A stretch of DNA of 64,000 nt from Methylobacterium sp. GXS13 (lineage in GTDB: Bacteria; Pseudomonadota; Alphaproteobacteria; Rhizobiales; Beijerinckiaceae). Where the stretch lies: the NCBI RefSeq assembly GCF_001455965.1, contig NZ_LKKO01000001.1:62001-126000 (forward strand), written 5' to 3'. The translations under genes were made by a program, and so were the position numbers. This document shows, piece by piece, positions 33,250 through 41,873 of the stretch. The notes below the pieces were generated by a model. It saw only the letters and a program-made list of their open reading frames with translations. It did no database searches and had not been told where the DNA came from. Position 1 is the first letter of the stretch, and each line of letters begins with the position of its first letter.

Positions 33250-33573
33250 ATGTCACAGCGTCCAACGACCTCGGTCCTTCTCCTGATGGCCCTTCTGCAG
33301 ACCGCAGCGGTGGCCTCAGACGGACAGGTCCAGCGCGGCCAGACCTTCGTCGGGGCGAACTGCGCCACGTGCCATGCCGTCGGACGGGTCGGTGCGAGTC
33401 CGCTCGGAGAGGCGCCCGCGTTTCGGGACCTCCATACGAAGTATCCGGTCGAGGACCTCGGCGAGGCCCTGGCGGAGGGCATCACCACGGGGCATCCGAC
33501 CATGCCGGAATTCCAACTCGAACCCGACCAGATCATGGACGTGCTGGCCTACCTGAAGTCCCTGGAGCGCTGA
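33250..33573 (+). CDS. small class I cytochrome c
   Basis: Signal peptide (residues 1-22, TSVLLLMALLQTAAVAS), then heme motif CATCH near residue 38 and a distal Met in HPTMPEF. It ends with the helix IMDVLAYLKSLE. Mature size about 85 aa, a soluble periplasmic monoheme electron carrier. It follows the phosphoketolase gene by 81 bp and may be co-transcribed. Its redox partner is unknown. Confidence 0.88.
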   Translation: MSQRPTTSVLLLMALLQTAAVASDGQVQRGQTFVGANCATCHAVGRVGASPLGEAPAFRDLHTKYPVEDLGEALAEGITTGHPTMPEFQLEPDQIMDVLAYLKSLER

Positions 33574-33837
33574 TCTTATCGGGAGGTCGAAACCTTCCCG
33601 TCGAGAGCCGGAGGCGGGACTTTGATGTTGAACGCCCAGGCCGTTAGGGGGCCCGACGCCTGTCTCGAAATCCCCATGGAACGGCATCGTCGACGCCGGT
33701 CGCGGCGGTTGCGCAAATTCGGATAGCCGGTCCGCGAAATCACTCCGGCCGATGACGGTGCCCGCCAGGGAGGGTAGCGGCAGCCGGGCCCTACATCCCC
33801 GTTACGACGGCATCACGCCAGCGGACGGAGACGAGAC

Positions 33838-34170
33838 ATGAGACACATCCCGATCCTATCGCTCATCCTGGCGGGCACGATGGTGGCCGCGACGCCGGCG
33901 CTCGCGATCACGGTGACCAACCAGGACAAGGCGGAGCACACGTTCACGGTGGACCAAGGCGAGGAGCAGGCCGACCGTAAGCTGGCGGCGGGCGCCTCGA
34001 CCGAAGTCGAATGCAAGGGCGGATGCGAGCTTCGCGTCCGGGGTTCCGGCTACGGTCGCTCGGTGGAGACGGGCGACAAGCTCGTCATCGACGGCGAGGG
34101 CATGATCCGTTTCGCCGGCGAGGACATCGTCACCGGGTCCATCAAATCCCCGGACGCGACGAAGCAGTAG
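33838..34170 (+). CDS. small exported protein, 110 aa
   Basis: Signal peptide RHIPILSLILAGTMVAATPA. The mature protein is beta-rich and charged (ITVTNQDKAEHTFTVDQGEE) with one CKGGC pair. Probably periplasmic, family unknown. Preceded by 264 bp (33574-33837) in which I see no gene. Confidence 0.65.
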   Translation: MRHIPILSLILAGTMVAATPALAITVTNQDKAEHTFTVDQGEEQADRKLAAGASTEVECKGGCELRVRGSGYGRSVETGDKLVIDGEGMIRFAGEDIVTGSIKSPDATKQ

Positions 34171-34232
34171 CCCTCCCTGGCCGGGTCGGGGCACCAACGC
34201 CTCGGCCCGCCGGCAATACCGGAGAACCCACC

Positions 34233-34469
34233 ATGCCGAGCCATGCCTGCGTCGATCCGCAGGACCAGTACGCCCAGGCCGAGGTGCTGGTCGCGTTCGA
34301 GACGACGGACCGTGGGGTCCGGCTGGTCTCGGCGCACGACGCCTCGGATGACGACATCCTCCCTGGACTTGAGGACTTTCAGCGCCAAGCGCTCGAAAGC
34401 GAGATCCTCGACGACTATCGGCATACTTTCGAACCTAGGCGGGCTGGAACATCTGATCCCTGCTCCTGA
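34233..34469 (+). CDS. small acidic hypothetical protein, 78 aa
   Basis: ATG 34233 has GGAGA upstream. Acidic and soluble: AEVLVAFETTDRGVRLVSAH, then EDFQRQALESEILDDYRHTF. No known domain. Lies between the exported-protein gene and the TAXI-type gene. Confidence 0.5.
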   Translation: MPSHACVDPQDQYAQAEVLVAFETTDRGVRLVSAHDASDDDILPGLEDFQRQALESEILDDYRHTFEPRRAGTSDPCS

Positions 34470-34490
34470 CCGAAGCACCCAAGGCAGTGA

Positions 34491-36032
34491 TTGCGGTGTG
34501 AGGGACTCATCAGGATCGGCCGCGGACCGGTACCGCGCTCGTCCCGCCACCTCGCAAAGCCGAGCGGATCGACCCACCTCGAAGAGGAAGGCCGAAGGCC
34601 AGCTCGGGGGCAGTTCCGTTGCGGTAAGTCGAGGTCGCCGGCCTGGCGTGTTTTCCTGCTCTGCATGCCGGCGTTGATCGCGGTGGCCGCCGTCGGGGCG
34701 TACCTTTACCTCACGCACCCGACGACGCTCGTGGTCGCGGTCGCGCCCAAGGGCGGCAGCGAGCCCGCCTTGCTGCGTGCCTACGCGGACGCCCTGGCCG
34801 GGAGCAAGGCGGCCATCCGGTTGAGGCTGGTCCCCTACGGTGGCGTGCGCGAGAGCGCGGAGGCACTCAGGGACGGCAAGGCCGACCTGGCGGTCGTCCG
34901 CCCGGACGTCCTGATGCCCCGGAACGCGCTGACCTTGGCGATCCTGCGCGAGCAGGCGACGCTGGTCGTCGCGCCCCTGCAATCCGGCATCGACGGGTTT
35001 CCCGCCTTGGCAGGGAAACGGCTCGGCATCCTGGCACCCCGCAAGGCCGACCACGAGCTCGTGCGAAACCTCGTGGAGCGACATGGCCTGAGCCTTGTGG
35101 ACGGCGTACCGGGCGGACCCGTTCCCGCCGGGACGGTAGCGTTGGTCCCGGTCGAGGAAGCCGATCTCGGACGCGCCCTGTCGGACGGGCGCATCGGCGC
35201 CGTGATCCTGCTGACGACGCCGACATCCCCCGCCGCGCGCCGGCTGGTGGGAATCGGCCGCGACGCCGACGCGGGCGCCGCGGTCACGCTGTTCGGCGCG
35301 TCCCACGTCGCCTCGACCCTGGCACGCATGCCGCGCCTCCAGGCCGTCACCGTGCCCGCCGGGCTCTTCGACGGCGCTCCGCTCCTGCCGGCCGAGGACA
35401 TCCCGACCGTGGGGGCGTCCTACCGCTTGATGGCCCGCGCGACGCTGTCCCGAAGCGTCGCCGCCGAGGTCACCCAGCACCTGTTCGAGATGCGTGCCGC
35501 GTTGGCCGAGGCGACCCCCGCGGCCGACGACGTCACCCATCCGGCCTACGACACGACCGTCGGGGCGACCAGCGCGCGGCTGCCCATCCACCCGGGGGCC
35601 ATCGACTATTACGAGCGCGAGCAGGAGAGCTTCATCGAGCGCTACGAGAGCTGGATCTACCTCGTCGCCATCTTCGGCGGCGGCCTCGGCTCGGTCGCGG
35701 CCTGGTTCCGCCAACGGATCGGGCGCATCCGGCGCGAACGCATCGAGGTGGCGACCCTGCGCCTGCTGGAGATCCGCTCGAACGCCCGTGGCGAAACGGA
35801 CCGGTCCAAGCTGGAGGCGATGGCGGGTGAGATCGACGACCTCGCCGCCAGCGTGGCCCGTCATGCGATGAGAAGGGCCGCCGAGCCCCACACCATGGCG
35901 GCCGCGGCACTCGCCGTCGATGCGGCGCGATCCACCGTCGCGCGACGGCTGGTACGACACGGGGAGACGGGTATCGCCACGGCCGCAGACCAGTCGGAGC
36001 CGGTCCAACCAAGGAATGGCGAGGGCGGCTGA
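34491..36032 (+). CDS. TAXI-family TRAP-type solute-binding protein with two membrane anchors, about 513 aa
   Basis: Residues about 52-76 (WRVFLLCMPALIAVAAVGAY) are a transmembrane helix. A periplasmic binding domain follows (TLVVAVAPKGGSEPALLRAY, DLAVVRPDVLM, KRLGILAPRKADHELVRNLV), typical of TAXI TRAP receptors. A second helix lies near residue 390 (WIYLVAIFGGGLGSVAAWF), then a cytoplasmic coiled tail. No TRAP permease is adjacent, so it may sense rather than transport. The start is uncertain: TTG 34491 lacks a clear ribosome site and the first 50 residues are atypical. Confidence 0.7.
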   Translation: MRCEGLIRIGRGPVPRSSRHLAKPSGSTHLEEEGRRPARGQFRCGKSRSPAWRVFLLCMPALIAVAAVGAYLYLTHPTTLVVAVAPKGGSEPALLRAYADALAGSKAAIRLRLVPYGGVRESAEALRDGKADLAVVRPDVLMPRNALTLAILREQATLVVAPLQSGIDGFPALAGKRLGILAPRKADHELVRNLVERHGLSLVDGVPGGPVPAGTVALVPVEEADLGRALSDGRIGAVILLTTPTSPAARRLVGIGRDADAGAAVTLFGASHVASTLARMPRLQAVTVPAGLFDGAPLLPAEDIPTVGASYRLMARATLSRSVAAEVTQHLFEMRAALAEATPAADDVTHPAYDTTVGATSARLPIHPGAIDYYEREQESFIERYESWIYLVAIFGGGLGSVAAWFRQRIGRIRRERIEVATLRLLEIRSNARGETDRSKLEAMAGEIDDLAASVARHAMRRAAEPHTMAAAALAVDAARSTVARRLVRHGETGIATAADQSEPVQPRNGEGG

Positions 36033-36080
36033 CTTGGGAGGCAAGCGAGGCGAGACATTCGTCGCCGCCGCGTGCACACG

Positions 36081-36725
36081 TCAGTCCGTGACGGGCGTTA
36101 CCGGGGCAATGCCGACCGCCTTGGCGATGGCTTCGATCTGCGTCGATTGCGTAGCAAGGACGCCTTCGAGACGCTCCATCCGGATGCGGTCGAGCTTGTC
36201 GTGCAGGGCCATGATCTCGACCTCCGCCTTCAGGTTGATCTCGTAGTCGAGGCCGGCGGCCACCCGATCCCGGGCGGCCTGGCGGTTCTGCGACATGAGG
36301 ATCACCGGGGCCTGGAGGGCGGCGACCATCGACAGGATCAGGTTCAGGAAGATGTAGGGATAGGGGTCGAAGCCGGCCGCGTGACCGAGGACGACGGTGT
36401 TCACCGCGACCCAGGCGACGAGCATGCCCGTGAAGACGAGGATGAAGCCCCAGGAGCCGCCGAGTTGGGCGACGCGGTCCGCGAGAAGCTCGCCGAACGT
36501 CTGGCGCTCGACGAGGACGCTGTTCACGTCCCGGGCCACGTGACGCCGTTTCGCGATGTGGAGGATGACCCGCCGCTCGCGCTCGGACAGCCCGTCCAGT
36601 CCCGCTTCCATCAACTGCCGGGCTAGCTTGGTGACCGCAACGTCAGAGGGCGGTCTTCCGGCATCGTCCACCTTGGCGCGGTCGATAATTGGGGAGGCGC
36701 GGCCCGGCATGACGTGCTCGCCCAT
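36081..36725 (-). CDS. DUF1003 membrane protein, 214 aa
   Basis: Two transmembrane helices (WGFILVFTGMLVAWVAVNTV; YIFLNLILSMVAALQAPVIL) separated by a short loop with DPYPYIFLN, the DUF1003 core, followed by SQNRQAARDR. It ends with a cytoplasmic coiled helix. Function of the family is unknown. Its ATG overlaps the stop of the upstream universal stress protein gene (TGATG), so it is co-expressed with it. Confidence 0.85.
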   Translation of the reverse strand: MGEHVMPGRASPIIDRAKVDDAGRPPSDVAVTKLARQLMEAGLDGLSERERRVILHIAKRRHVARDVNSVLVERQTFGELLADRVAQLGGSWGFILVFTGMLVAWVAVNTVVLGHAAGFDPYPYIFLNLILSMVAALQAPVILMSQNRQAARDRVAAGLDYEINLKAEVEIMALHDKLDRIRMERLEGVLATQSTQIEAIAKAVGIAPVTPVTD

Positions 36726-37543
36726 CAGTGGCTCAGGAGGCTGCAGGTCGGGGATTGTCGCAGGACATCCCGTGTGACGCCGCCAAGGACCATCTCGCGC
36801 ACGCGGCCATGGCCGTAGGCGCCCATGACGATCAGGTCTGACGCATGCTCCGACGCCAGGTACAGCAGGGTATCCGCGTCGCCCGTCCCCTCCGACCGAT
36901 GTTCGGACGATGTCGCATGGATGCCGTGCGTCGAGAGGTAGGCGGCCACGTCCGCTACGCCGTAAGTCTGGTCGGCGCCCATGACCGAGACGATATCGAC
37001 GCGCTTCGCCAATCGCAGGATCGGCAGGGCGTCCGAGACCGCGCGACGCGCTTCCCTCGTGTCCTTCCATGCCACCATGACGCGGCGGGCTTCGAGGTGG
37101 TCGATGCCGGGCGGCACCACCAGGATTGGACGTCCCGCAGCGAGGACGACGGATGCGGGATCGAGCGGGTGGATGCACCCGGTCGCCTCGCTCCCGTTCC
37201 CCTGACCGACCACGATCAAGTCGGCCGCCCGCGCCTGGCTCGTCAGGTAGGCGAGCCCGGGCTCGGGGGCGGAGCGCCACGAGACCCGGCTGCGGCTGCC
37301 CACCGCCTCGCGGAACAGGTCATGCGCCCGGTCGAGCCCGTCGAGGACGGCCTGCCGGGACAGGCCCGGAAGCAGGGAGGAGGCGCCCATCGGGCCGACC
37401 GGCGCGGCGACGTGATCGGGCGATTGCGCGGCGACGCCTATCGTCCGCCCGTCGAAGGCGTCAGCAAGATGGGCGGCGATCCTGGTCCGACCGCGCGCGC
37501 CGCCGGCGAGATCGACGGATACCATGATGCTCGCATAAGTCAT
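36725..37543 (-). CDS. universal stress protein (tandem UspA), 272 aa
   Basis: Two UspA-type halves. The first has YASIMVSVDLAGGARGRTRI and ADLIVVGQG; the second ends with ASDLIVMGAYGHGRVREMVL and GGVTRDVL, the ATP-binding G-x2-G-x9-G pattern. Cytoplasmic stress proteins of this kind are induced by starvation, low oxygen or redox stress. FixK-like box 2 lies 63 bp upstream. One of four paralogs in the island. Confidence 0.9.
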   Translation of the reverse strand: MTYASIMVSVDLAGGARGRTRIAAHLADAFDGRTIGVAAQSPDHVAAPVGPMGASSLLPGLSRQAVLDGLDRAHDLFREAVGSRSRVSWRSAPEPGLAYLTSQARAADLIVVGQGNGSEATGCIHPLDPASVVLAAGRPILVVPPGIDHLEARRVMVAWKDTREARRAVSDALPILRLAKRVDIVSVMGADQTYGVADVAAYLSTHGIHATSSEHRSEGTGDADTLLYLASEHASDLIVMGAYGHGRVREMVLGGVTRDVLRQSPTCSLLSH

Positions 37544-37606
37544 GGAAGGCGCGGCTCGCTCGGTTTCGGGGAAAGCCGACAGTGCCGGTTCGCCGCGATA
37601 TCGGCT

Positions 37607-37620
37607 TTGTCCTAGCGCAA
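37607..37620. promoter_or_regulatory. FixK/FNR-like box 2
   Basis: TTGTCCTAGCGCAA, 63 bp before the minus-strand universal stress protein start (37543). Keeps TTG and GCAA half-sites with a weaker centre. Confidence 0.5.
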
Positions 37621-37696
37621 AGCCGACCGGAGGTTTCGCCATCCCCCCTCGTTCCGTAACGGGTGCGCCTGGACCCTTGACCGTGGCCGGTCCGGT

Positions 37697-37710
37697 TTGC
37701 GCTGGGTCAA
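37697..37710. promoter_or_regulatory. FixK/FNR-like box 3
   Basis: TTGCGCTGGGTCAA fits TTG(A/C)-N6-(T/G)CAA exactly; 54 bp before the universal stress protein gene at 37765. Confidence 0.7.
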
Positions 37711-37764
37711 CGATAGGAAGCCGCCAACAGGGCATGATCCGCCGTTCGTCGTCGGAGGCCCTCA

Positions 37765-38583
37765 ATGTCGTATGCCAGCATCATTGTCGCCGTGGACCCC
37801 GGGAAACAGGCAGCCCCGCGGATCGCGCTGGCCGCGCACCTGGCGCGACGGCTCGATGCACGCCTCCTCGGGGCTGCCGCCTGGGGCCCGGACTACCCGC
37901 GGGGATACGGCGAGACCTCCGTGCCGGCCGGATACGGGGTCGAGGAGATCCGACAGAAGGCCCTTGCTGAACTCGTGAGGGCGGAAGAGGTCTTCCGGGA
38001 CGCGGCCGAACCGGGCGGGCGGATCGAGTGGCGTTCCGAACTCCGGGAGCCGGTCGCGTTCCTGGTGGAGCAATCACGGGCGGCCGATCTCGTCGTCGTC
38101 GGGCGCCAGGGCGAGAACGACCGTCCGCATCTCGTGGCTGCCGTCGGCCCCGGCGACGCCCTGATGGCGACCGGCCGCCCGGTGCTCGTGGTGCCCCCCG
38201 GCGTGGAGGAGATGTCGGGAGCCCGCGTGGTCGTGGCCTGGAAGAACACCTCCCAGGGCCGTCGGGCGATCTCGGATGCGATGCCGCTTCTGAAGCTCGC
38301 CGAGGAGGTCCAGGTCGTCCAGGTCGCGGATGATGGCGACCGGACCGAATTGGACGACGTGGTGGCGTATCTCGGCCTGAACGGCGTGAAGGCCGCGGGA
38401 GTCCGCAAGGTCGAGACCATCGCCGGGACGGCCGATGCCATCGTCAAGGCCGCCGAGGTGTTCGAGGCGGACCTGATCGTCAGCGGGGCCTTCGGTTACA
38501 GCCGATTGCGGGAGTGGTTCTTCGGCGGCGTCACGCGCAACCTCCTCGACCGCAGCCCGGTCTGCTGCCTGATGTCCCACTGA
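37765..38583 (+). CDS. universal stress protein (tandem UspA), 272 aa
   Basis: The N-terminal half begins YASIIVAVDPGKQAAPRIAL; the second half has ARVVVAWKNTSQGRRAISDA and ends ADLIVSGAFGYSRLREWFFG, GGVTRNLL, CCLMSH. The C-terminal glycine pattern for ATP is kept. It is divergent from the universal stress protein at 36725, each with its own FixK-like box in the 221-bp gap. A close paralog of the 43984 gene by its CCLMS ending. Confidence 0.9.
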   Translation: MSYASIIVAVDPGKQAAPRIALAAHLARRLDARLLGAAAWGPDYPRGYGETSVPAGYGVEEIRQKALAELVRAEEVFRDAAEPGGRIEWRSELREPVAFLVEQSRAADLVVVGRQGENDRPHLVAAVGPGDALMATGRPVLVVPPGVEEMSGARVVVAWKNTSQGRRAISDAMPLLKLAEEVQVVQVADDGDRTELDDVVAYLGLNGVKAAGVRKVETIAGTADAIVKAAEVFEADLIVSGAFGYSRLREWFFGGVTRNLLDRSPVCCLMSH

Positions 38584-38752
38584 TACGGCGTCGGGCCTGG
38601 TCGCCTTGCCGCTGGGGCGGGCGGCGGAAGGGAAGGCCGGAATCGGCCCACTCCGTGATCATGGATCCGGTCCTGCGTCATCGGAGGCGAATTCACGTGG
38701 GAGCTTGCATCGCGCGGTCGGGTCCGTCCGATGCGTCGGGTTCCAGGCGCGC

Positions 38753-39400
38753 TCAGACGACGCGGATGTCGTTGTCGACCGTCGTGGCGCCCGGGGCGCT
38801 CCAGGCCGTCCATCCGGCCATCTGGCGGTCGTACCAGGTGTGGACCGTGCCGTTCAGGTGGACGCCCCAGCCGCTGGCGCTGACCGCAATGGTCTTCGGG
38901 TCGTACCATCTGCGATGCAGGGCATCGGTGATGTCGGCGCAGATGTCGGACGCGTTCGGATGCCGCTTGATCGTCACGGCGTTCGAGATGCCGACGACCC
39001 TGGGCATCCCGCGGATGTCATGCTCGGCGGGCGCCTTCTGGTACTGCCATCCGACCTCGCCGGCGAGCGTGACCCAGCCCTTCTCGACCGTCACCATCAA
39101 TGCCTTGTCCGGGACGGAAACGTTTCAATCGAGGCGCTCCACCACGGTCGCGGCGCTCTCATCGTCGGTCCGCCTGGCATGGTCTGGAAGCCGGACCTCG
39201 ATTTGGTCGACCACGGTGCGGACGCCCTTCACCCGGCCGGCGGCCCTCTCGGCGGCGTGCTTCTCCATGTAGTTCCGGACGTGGCCGCTCAGTGTCACGA
39301 TCCCGCCCTTGGTGGTCACCCCGATATGGCCGGCGGTGACGCTCGGCCCGCAGCCGAGTTCGGCGAGGACGTTCGTCTGCAAGGTCTCGTCGACGGTCAT
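38753..39400 (-). pseudogene. BON-domain protein gene split by a TGA codon
   Basis: From ATG 39400 a first BON domain (VTTKGGIVTLSGHVRNYMEK, VKGVRTVVDQIEV) runs to TGA at 39125-39127 after VVERLD. The same frame continues NVSVPDKAL, VTVEKGWVTLAGEVGWQYQK and a third BON segment (VHLNGTVHTWYDRQMAGWTA) to 38753. TGG-to-TGA (Trp) explains the break. Intact relatives are about 215 aa with three BON domains. TTG 39100 or ATG 39097 could restart, so two separate products are possible. Confidence 0.7.
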
Positions 39401-39519
39401 GTTGTTATCCGGCGTTGGGGACTGAGGGAGGGACGCGCGCGCCCGGGTGACAGTACCTACGGCGCCGCACACCGCACGGGTTAAGCGGCCTCTGGGTGGG
39501 ACGATGGGTTCGTCGGCGC

Positions 39520-40371
39520 TCAGTGCGCCAGGAACAGCGGGAACGGGCACAAGGTCATCATTGCCTGGGTGAGCCCGCCGAAGATCCATTGCCGGATAGG
39601 CCCGTGACGGTATGCGCCCATGACGATCATGTCGGCCCGGTAGAGGCCGGCTTCCGACCTTAGCGTCTCGGCGACATCGCCATCGCGCCGCAGCGGAAGA
39701 TCGTTCACCGTTACGGCGATGCCGTGTCGGGCGAGGTGCACCGCGAGGCCGGCCCCTGCGACCGACGTCGGCAGGTCCTTGTCCCCGATGACGGAGACGA
39801 TCTCGACGGCCTCGGCAGCCCGTAGGAACGGTAGCGCGTCGTTCACGGCCCGGGTTGCGTTTTTGCCGCCGTCCCAGGCGATGACGATGCGGTGGCCCGC
39901 GAAGGCGTTGTAGCCTGCGGGGACGACGATGACCGGGCGGCCGCTTCCGAACAGCGCCGCCTCGATCAGTTCGCGGTCGAGGTCGATGGTGCGCTCCTCG
40001 GCGTCGAGGATAGCCAGGTCATGCAGCCGGGCCTTGGCAGCGAAGCTGGCAAGGATGACCGGATGCGTCAGTTGCGGGCTGTCCACGGTGCAGCCGATGC
40101 CGGCGCGGGCGGCGTCGCCCCGGACCTTCTCGGCGACCGCCTCGCCCAGGCCGGCGGTGCGTCCGTTCTCCTCGGAGGCCAGGCCCCTTACGAACCCACC
40201 GGCCAGCGCGCTGTTCATGACGATGCGCCGCGAGGCCGCCTGGACGGTAAGGTGTGCCCCGGCGGCGACGGACAGCGACAGGCCGTAGCCGATGGCGTCG
40301 CTCGTCTCGCCCTGCTGACCTTCCTCGGTCAGGCCGACGATGACGTTCTTGATGTTCTGGAGTGCCGTCAT
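39520..40371 (-). CDS. universal stress protein, 283 aa
   Basis: Tandem UspA-like protein: the N-terminal half has IKNVIVGLTEEGQQGETSDA; the C-terminal half has HRIVIAWDGGKNATRAVNDA and ends ADMIVMGAYRHGPIRQWIFG, GGLTQAMM. More divergent than the other three paralogs in the island. ATG 40371 follows GGAGGG-like sequence; FixK-like box 4 is 56 bp upstream. Confidence 0.88.
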   Translation of the reverse strand: MTALQNIKNVIVGLTEEGQQGETSDAIGYGLSLSVAAGAHLTVQAASRRIVMNSALAGGFVRGLASEENGRTAGLGEAVAEKVRGDAARAGIGCTVDSPQLTHPVILASFAAKARLHDLAILDAEERTIDLDRELIEAALFGSGRPVIVVPAGYNAFAGHRIVIAWDGGKNATRAVNDALPFLRAAEAVEIVSVIGDKDLPTSVAGAGLAVHLARHGIAVTVNDLPLRRDGDVAETLRSEAGLYRADMIVMGAYRHGPIRQWIFGGLTQAMMTLCPFPLFLAH

Positions 40372-40426
40372 GGGAGGGTCCCTCGTTGCCGTTGGACGAA
40401 CCCTAGTCCCGGCCAGGGCCCGGTCC

Positions 40427-40440
40427 TTGATCCAGCGCAA
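40427..40440. promoter_or_regulatory. FixK/FNR-like box 4
   Basis: TTGATCCAGCGCAA, exact fit to TTG(A/C)-N6-(T/G)CAA. 55 bp before the minus-strand universal stress gene and 96 bp before the small exported protein at 40537. Confidence 0.75.
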
Positions 40441-40536
40441 AGCCGGACCCGGGGGCCGGGGGCATGGTGCCCCTCGAACCTGGCCCCCCCGCAGCGGGGC
40501 CTGTCGATGCCTCGCCTGCGAAGGGACAAAGCCCCG

Positions 40537-40791
40537 ATGACACGTTTGATGACGACGCTCGCGGCGCTCGGAACGCTCCTCGCCGCGACGAGCGCACAGG
40601 CCGCCTCGAATGATGGCCGCCTCGCCCGGTCCAACGGGCCGAACATGCCACGGTCTCGGGACGTCGTGCCGAGCGAGATCAGGCCTCAGGAGCCGGCCGC
40701 GCCGGAAAGCATGAAGGGGCGTGCCTCGACCGCCGGACGTTCACGTTGGCAGGACATCAGGCGCCCGCCGGCCCGTCCCCCGTCGTTGTGA
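40537..40791 (+). CDS. small exported basic protein, 84 aa
   Basis: Signal peptide MTRLMTTLAALGTLLAATSA, cut before QAAS. The mature part is Arg/Pro-rich and disordered (MPRSRDVVPSEIRPQEPAAP). Periplasmic; unknown function. Probably shares FixK-like box 4. Confidence 0.55.
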   Translation: MTRLMTTLAALGTLLAATSAQAASNDGRLARSNGPNMPRSRDVVPSEIRPQEPAAPESMKGRASTAGRSRWQDIRRPPARPPSL

Positions 40792-40802
40792 GGGCGGCGG
40801 TC

Positions 40803-41073
40803 ATGACGTTCTCGACGCAACTCCTGTACGGCGGTGCGGTGCTTGAGCGGTACGCCGGCGAGCCCGCCTACTTCCTCGACTCCTCCGACCTGCGACCGGC
40901 GAGGCAGGAGGCGCGGGCCTGGTTCGGCGCGGCGATGGCCTCCGCTCGGGCGGCCGGGGGGGGCCGTCCCCTCGGCGGTCGCGATCATGGACCGTGACCG
41001 GGAGGTGTACCGGTACCCGGCAGCCCCAACTGTCAGTGGGCCGACATCCGGTCGAGGCGTGGCTGATCGATGA
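40803..41073 (+). pseudogene. small protein gene with likely frameshift in a G8 run
   Basis: ATG 40803 starts MTFSTQLLYGGAVLERYAGE and reads well up to FGAAMASARAAG. At the eight-G run (40956-40963) the frame goes to an unlikely Gly/Arg tail ending at 40997. Shifting frame restores AVPSAVAIMDRDREVYRYPA up to a stop at 41071. A one-base change in the run, or programmed slippage, are both possible. Family unknown. The 3' end overlaps the convergent Crp-type gene. Confidence 0.45.
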
Positions 41074-41776
41074 GGCGCACGCCGCCCGGCACGATCAGGA
41101 TGCAGCCGTCCCGGTCCAGCCTGGACAGAGTCCGGCTCACGGTCTCGATGGTCAGGCCGAGGTGGTCCGCGATGTCGAGGCGGCCCATGGGCAGTTCGAG
41201 GGTGACCGAAGATCGGCCGATCCGGACGTAACGGGCCTGCAGCCCCGTCAGGAAGGCGGCGATCTTCTCGTCCGCGGTGCGGCGGCCGAGCAACATCATC
41301 ATGTCCTTGGCCCGGGACAGTTCCTGTCCGGTGATCTCGTGCAGGTGCATCATCAGGCCCGGGTGTCCGCCCAGCAGGTTCCGGAAGGCCAGCCTGTCGA
41401 AACGGCACGCGGTCAGCGGTGACAACGCGTCGGCCGACACCGCATGGCGGTCGAGCATCGACAGCCCGACGAAGTCGCCCGGGAAGGCGAAACCGGTGAC
41501 CTGCCGGCGACCGTCCGGAAGGATGCGGTACATCCGAAGCGCGCCGGAGGTGATGTTGAAGACGGAGCAGGCGGGTTCGTCCTGGCTGAACAGGGTCTCC
41601 CTCTGGTCGAGCGAGACCCGCCGGCTCAACGGCTCCAGCGTGTCGCGTTCCGCCAACGTCAGGGCCGTCGAGAGGCTTAGCAGACGCACCTTGCCGAGGC
41701 CCTTTTCGAGGTACGACGTCAGGACGGGGACAGGGAGCCCGGTCACCGGGCCGGTCTGGAGCGAATGGATCGACAT
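41033..41776 (-). CDS. Crp/Fnr-family transcription regulator, FixK type
   Basis: Protein of 247 aa. Cyclic-nucleotide-binding-like beta roll (LFSQDEPACSVFNITSGALR, RQVTGFAFPGDFVGL), long dimer helix, and C-terminal HTH IADHLGLTIETVSRTLSRLD. The recognition helix has E-T-V-S-R, the E-x-x-S-R signature that reads TTGAT half-sites in FNR/FixK. The N-terminal cysteine cluster of oxygen-sensing FNR is missing, so it should not hold a 4Fe-4S centre and is FixK-like. Eight matching boxes lie in this island. ATG 41776 follows AGGACAGG. Confidence 0.88.
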   Translation of the reverse strand: MSIHSLQTGPVTGLPVPVLTSYLEKGLGKVRLLSLSTALTLAERDTLEPLSRRVSLDQRETLFSQDEPACSVFNITSGALRMYRILPDGRRQVTGFAFPGDFVGLSMLDRHAVSADALSPLTACRFDRLAFRNLLGGHPGLMMHLHEITGQELSRAKDMMMLLGRRTADEKIAAFLTGLQARYVRIGRSSVTLELPMGRLDIADHLGLTIETVSRTLSRLDRDGCILIVPGGVRLIDQPRLDRMSAH

Positions 41777-41873
41777 GGGCCTGTCCTTTCGGCCGGGAAG
41801 TGTCTCGATGCGGGTCTCGTCGAACGGTCCTGAGAGGTGGTCGCGCCGGCGTTCAGAGGATGCCGGGTGGTTC

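Noticed and set aside
34050..36077. 675-codon minus-strand frame opposite the TAXI-type gene
   Set aside because: Shadow; composition lacks domains, while the plus strand has a binding-protein fold and membrane helices.
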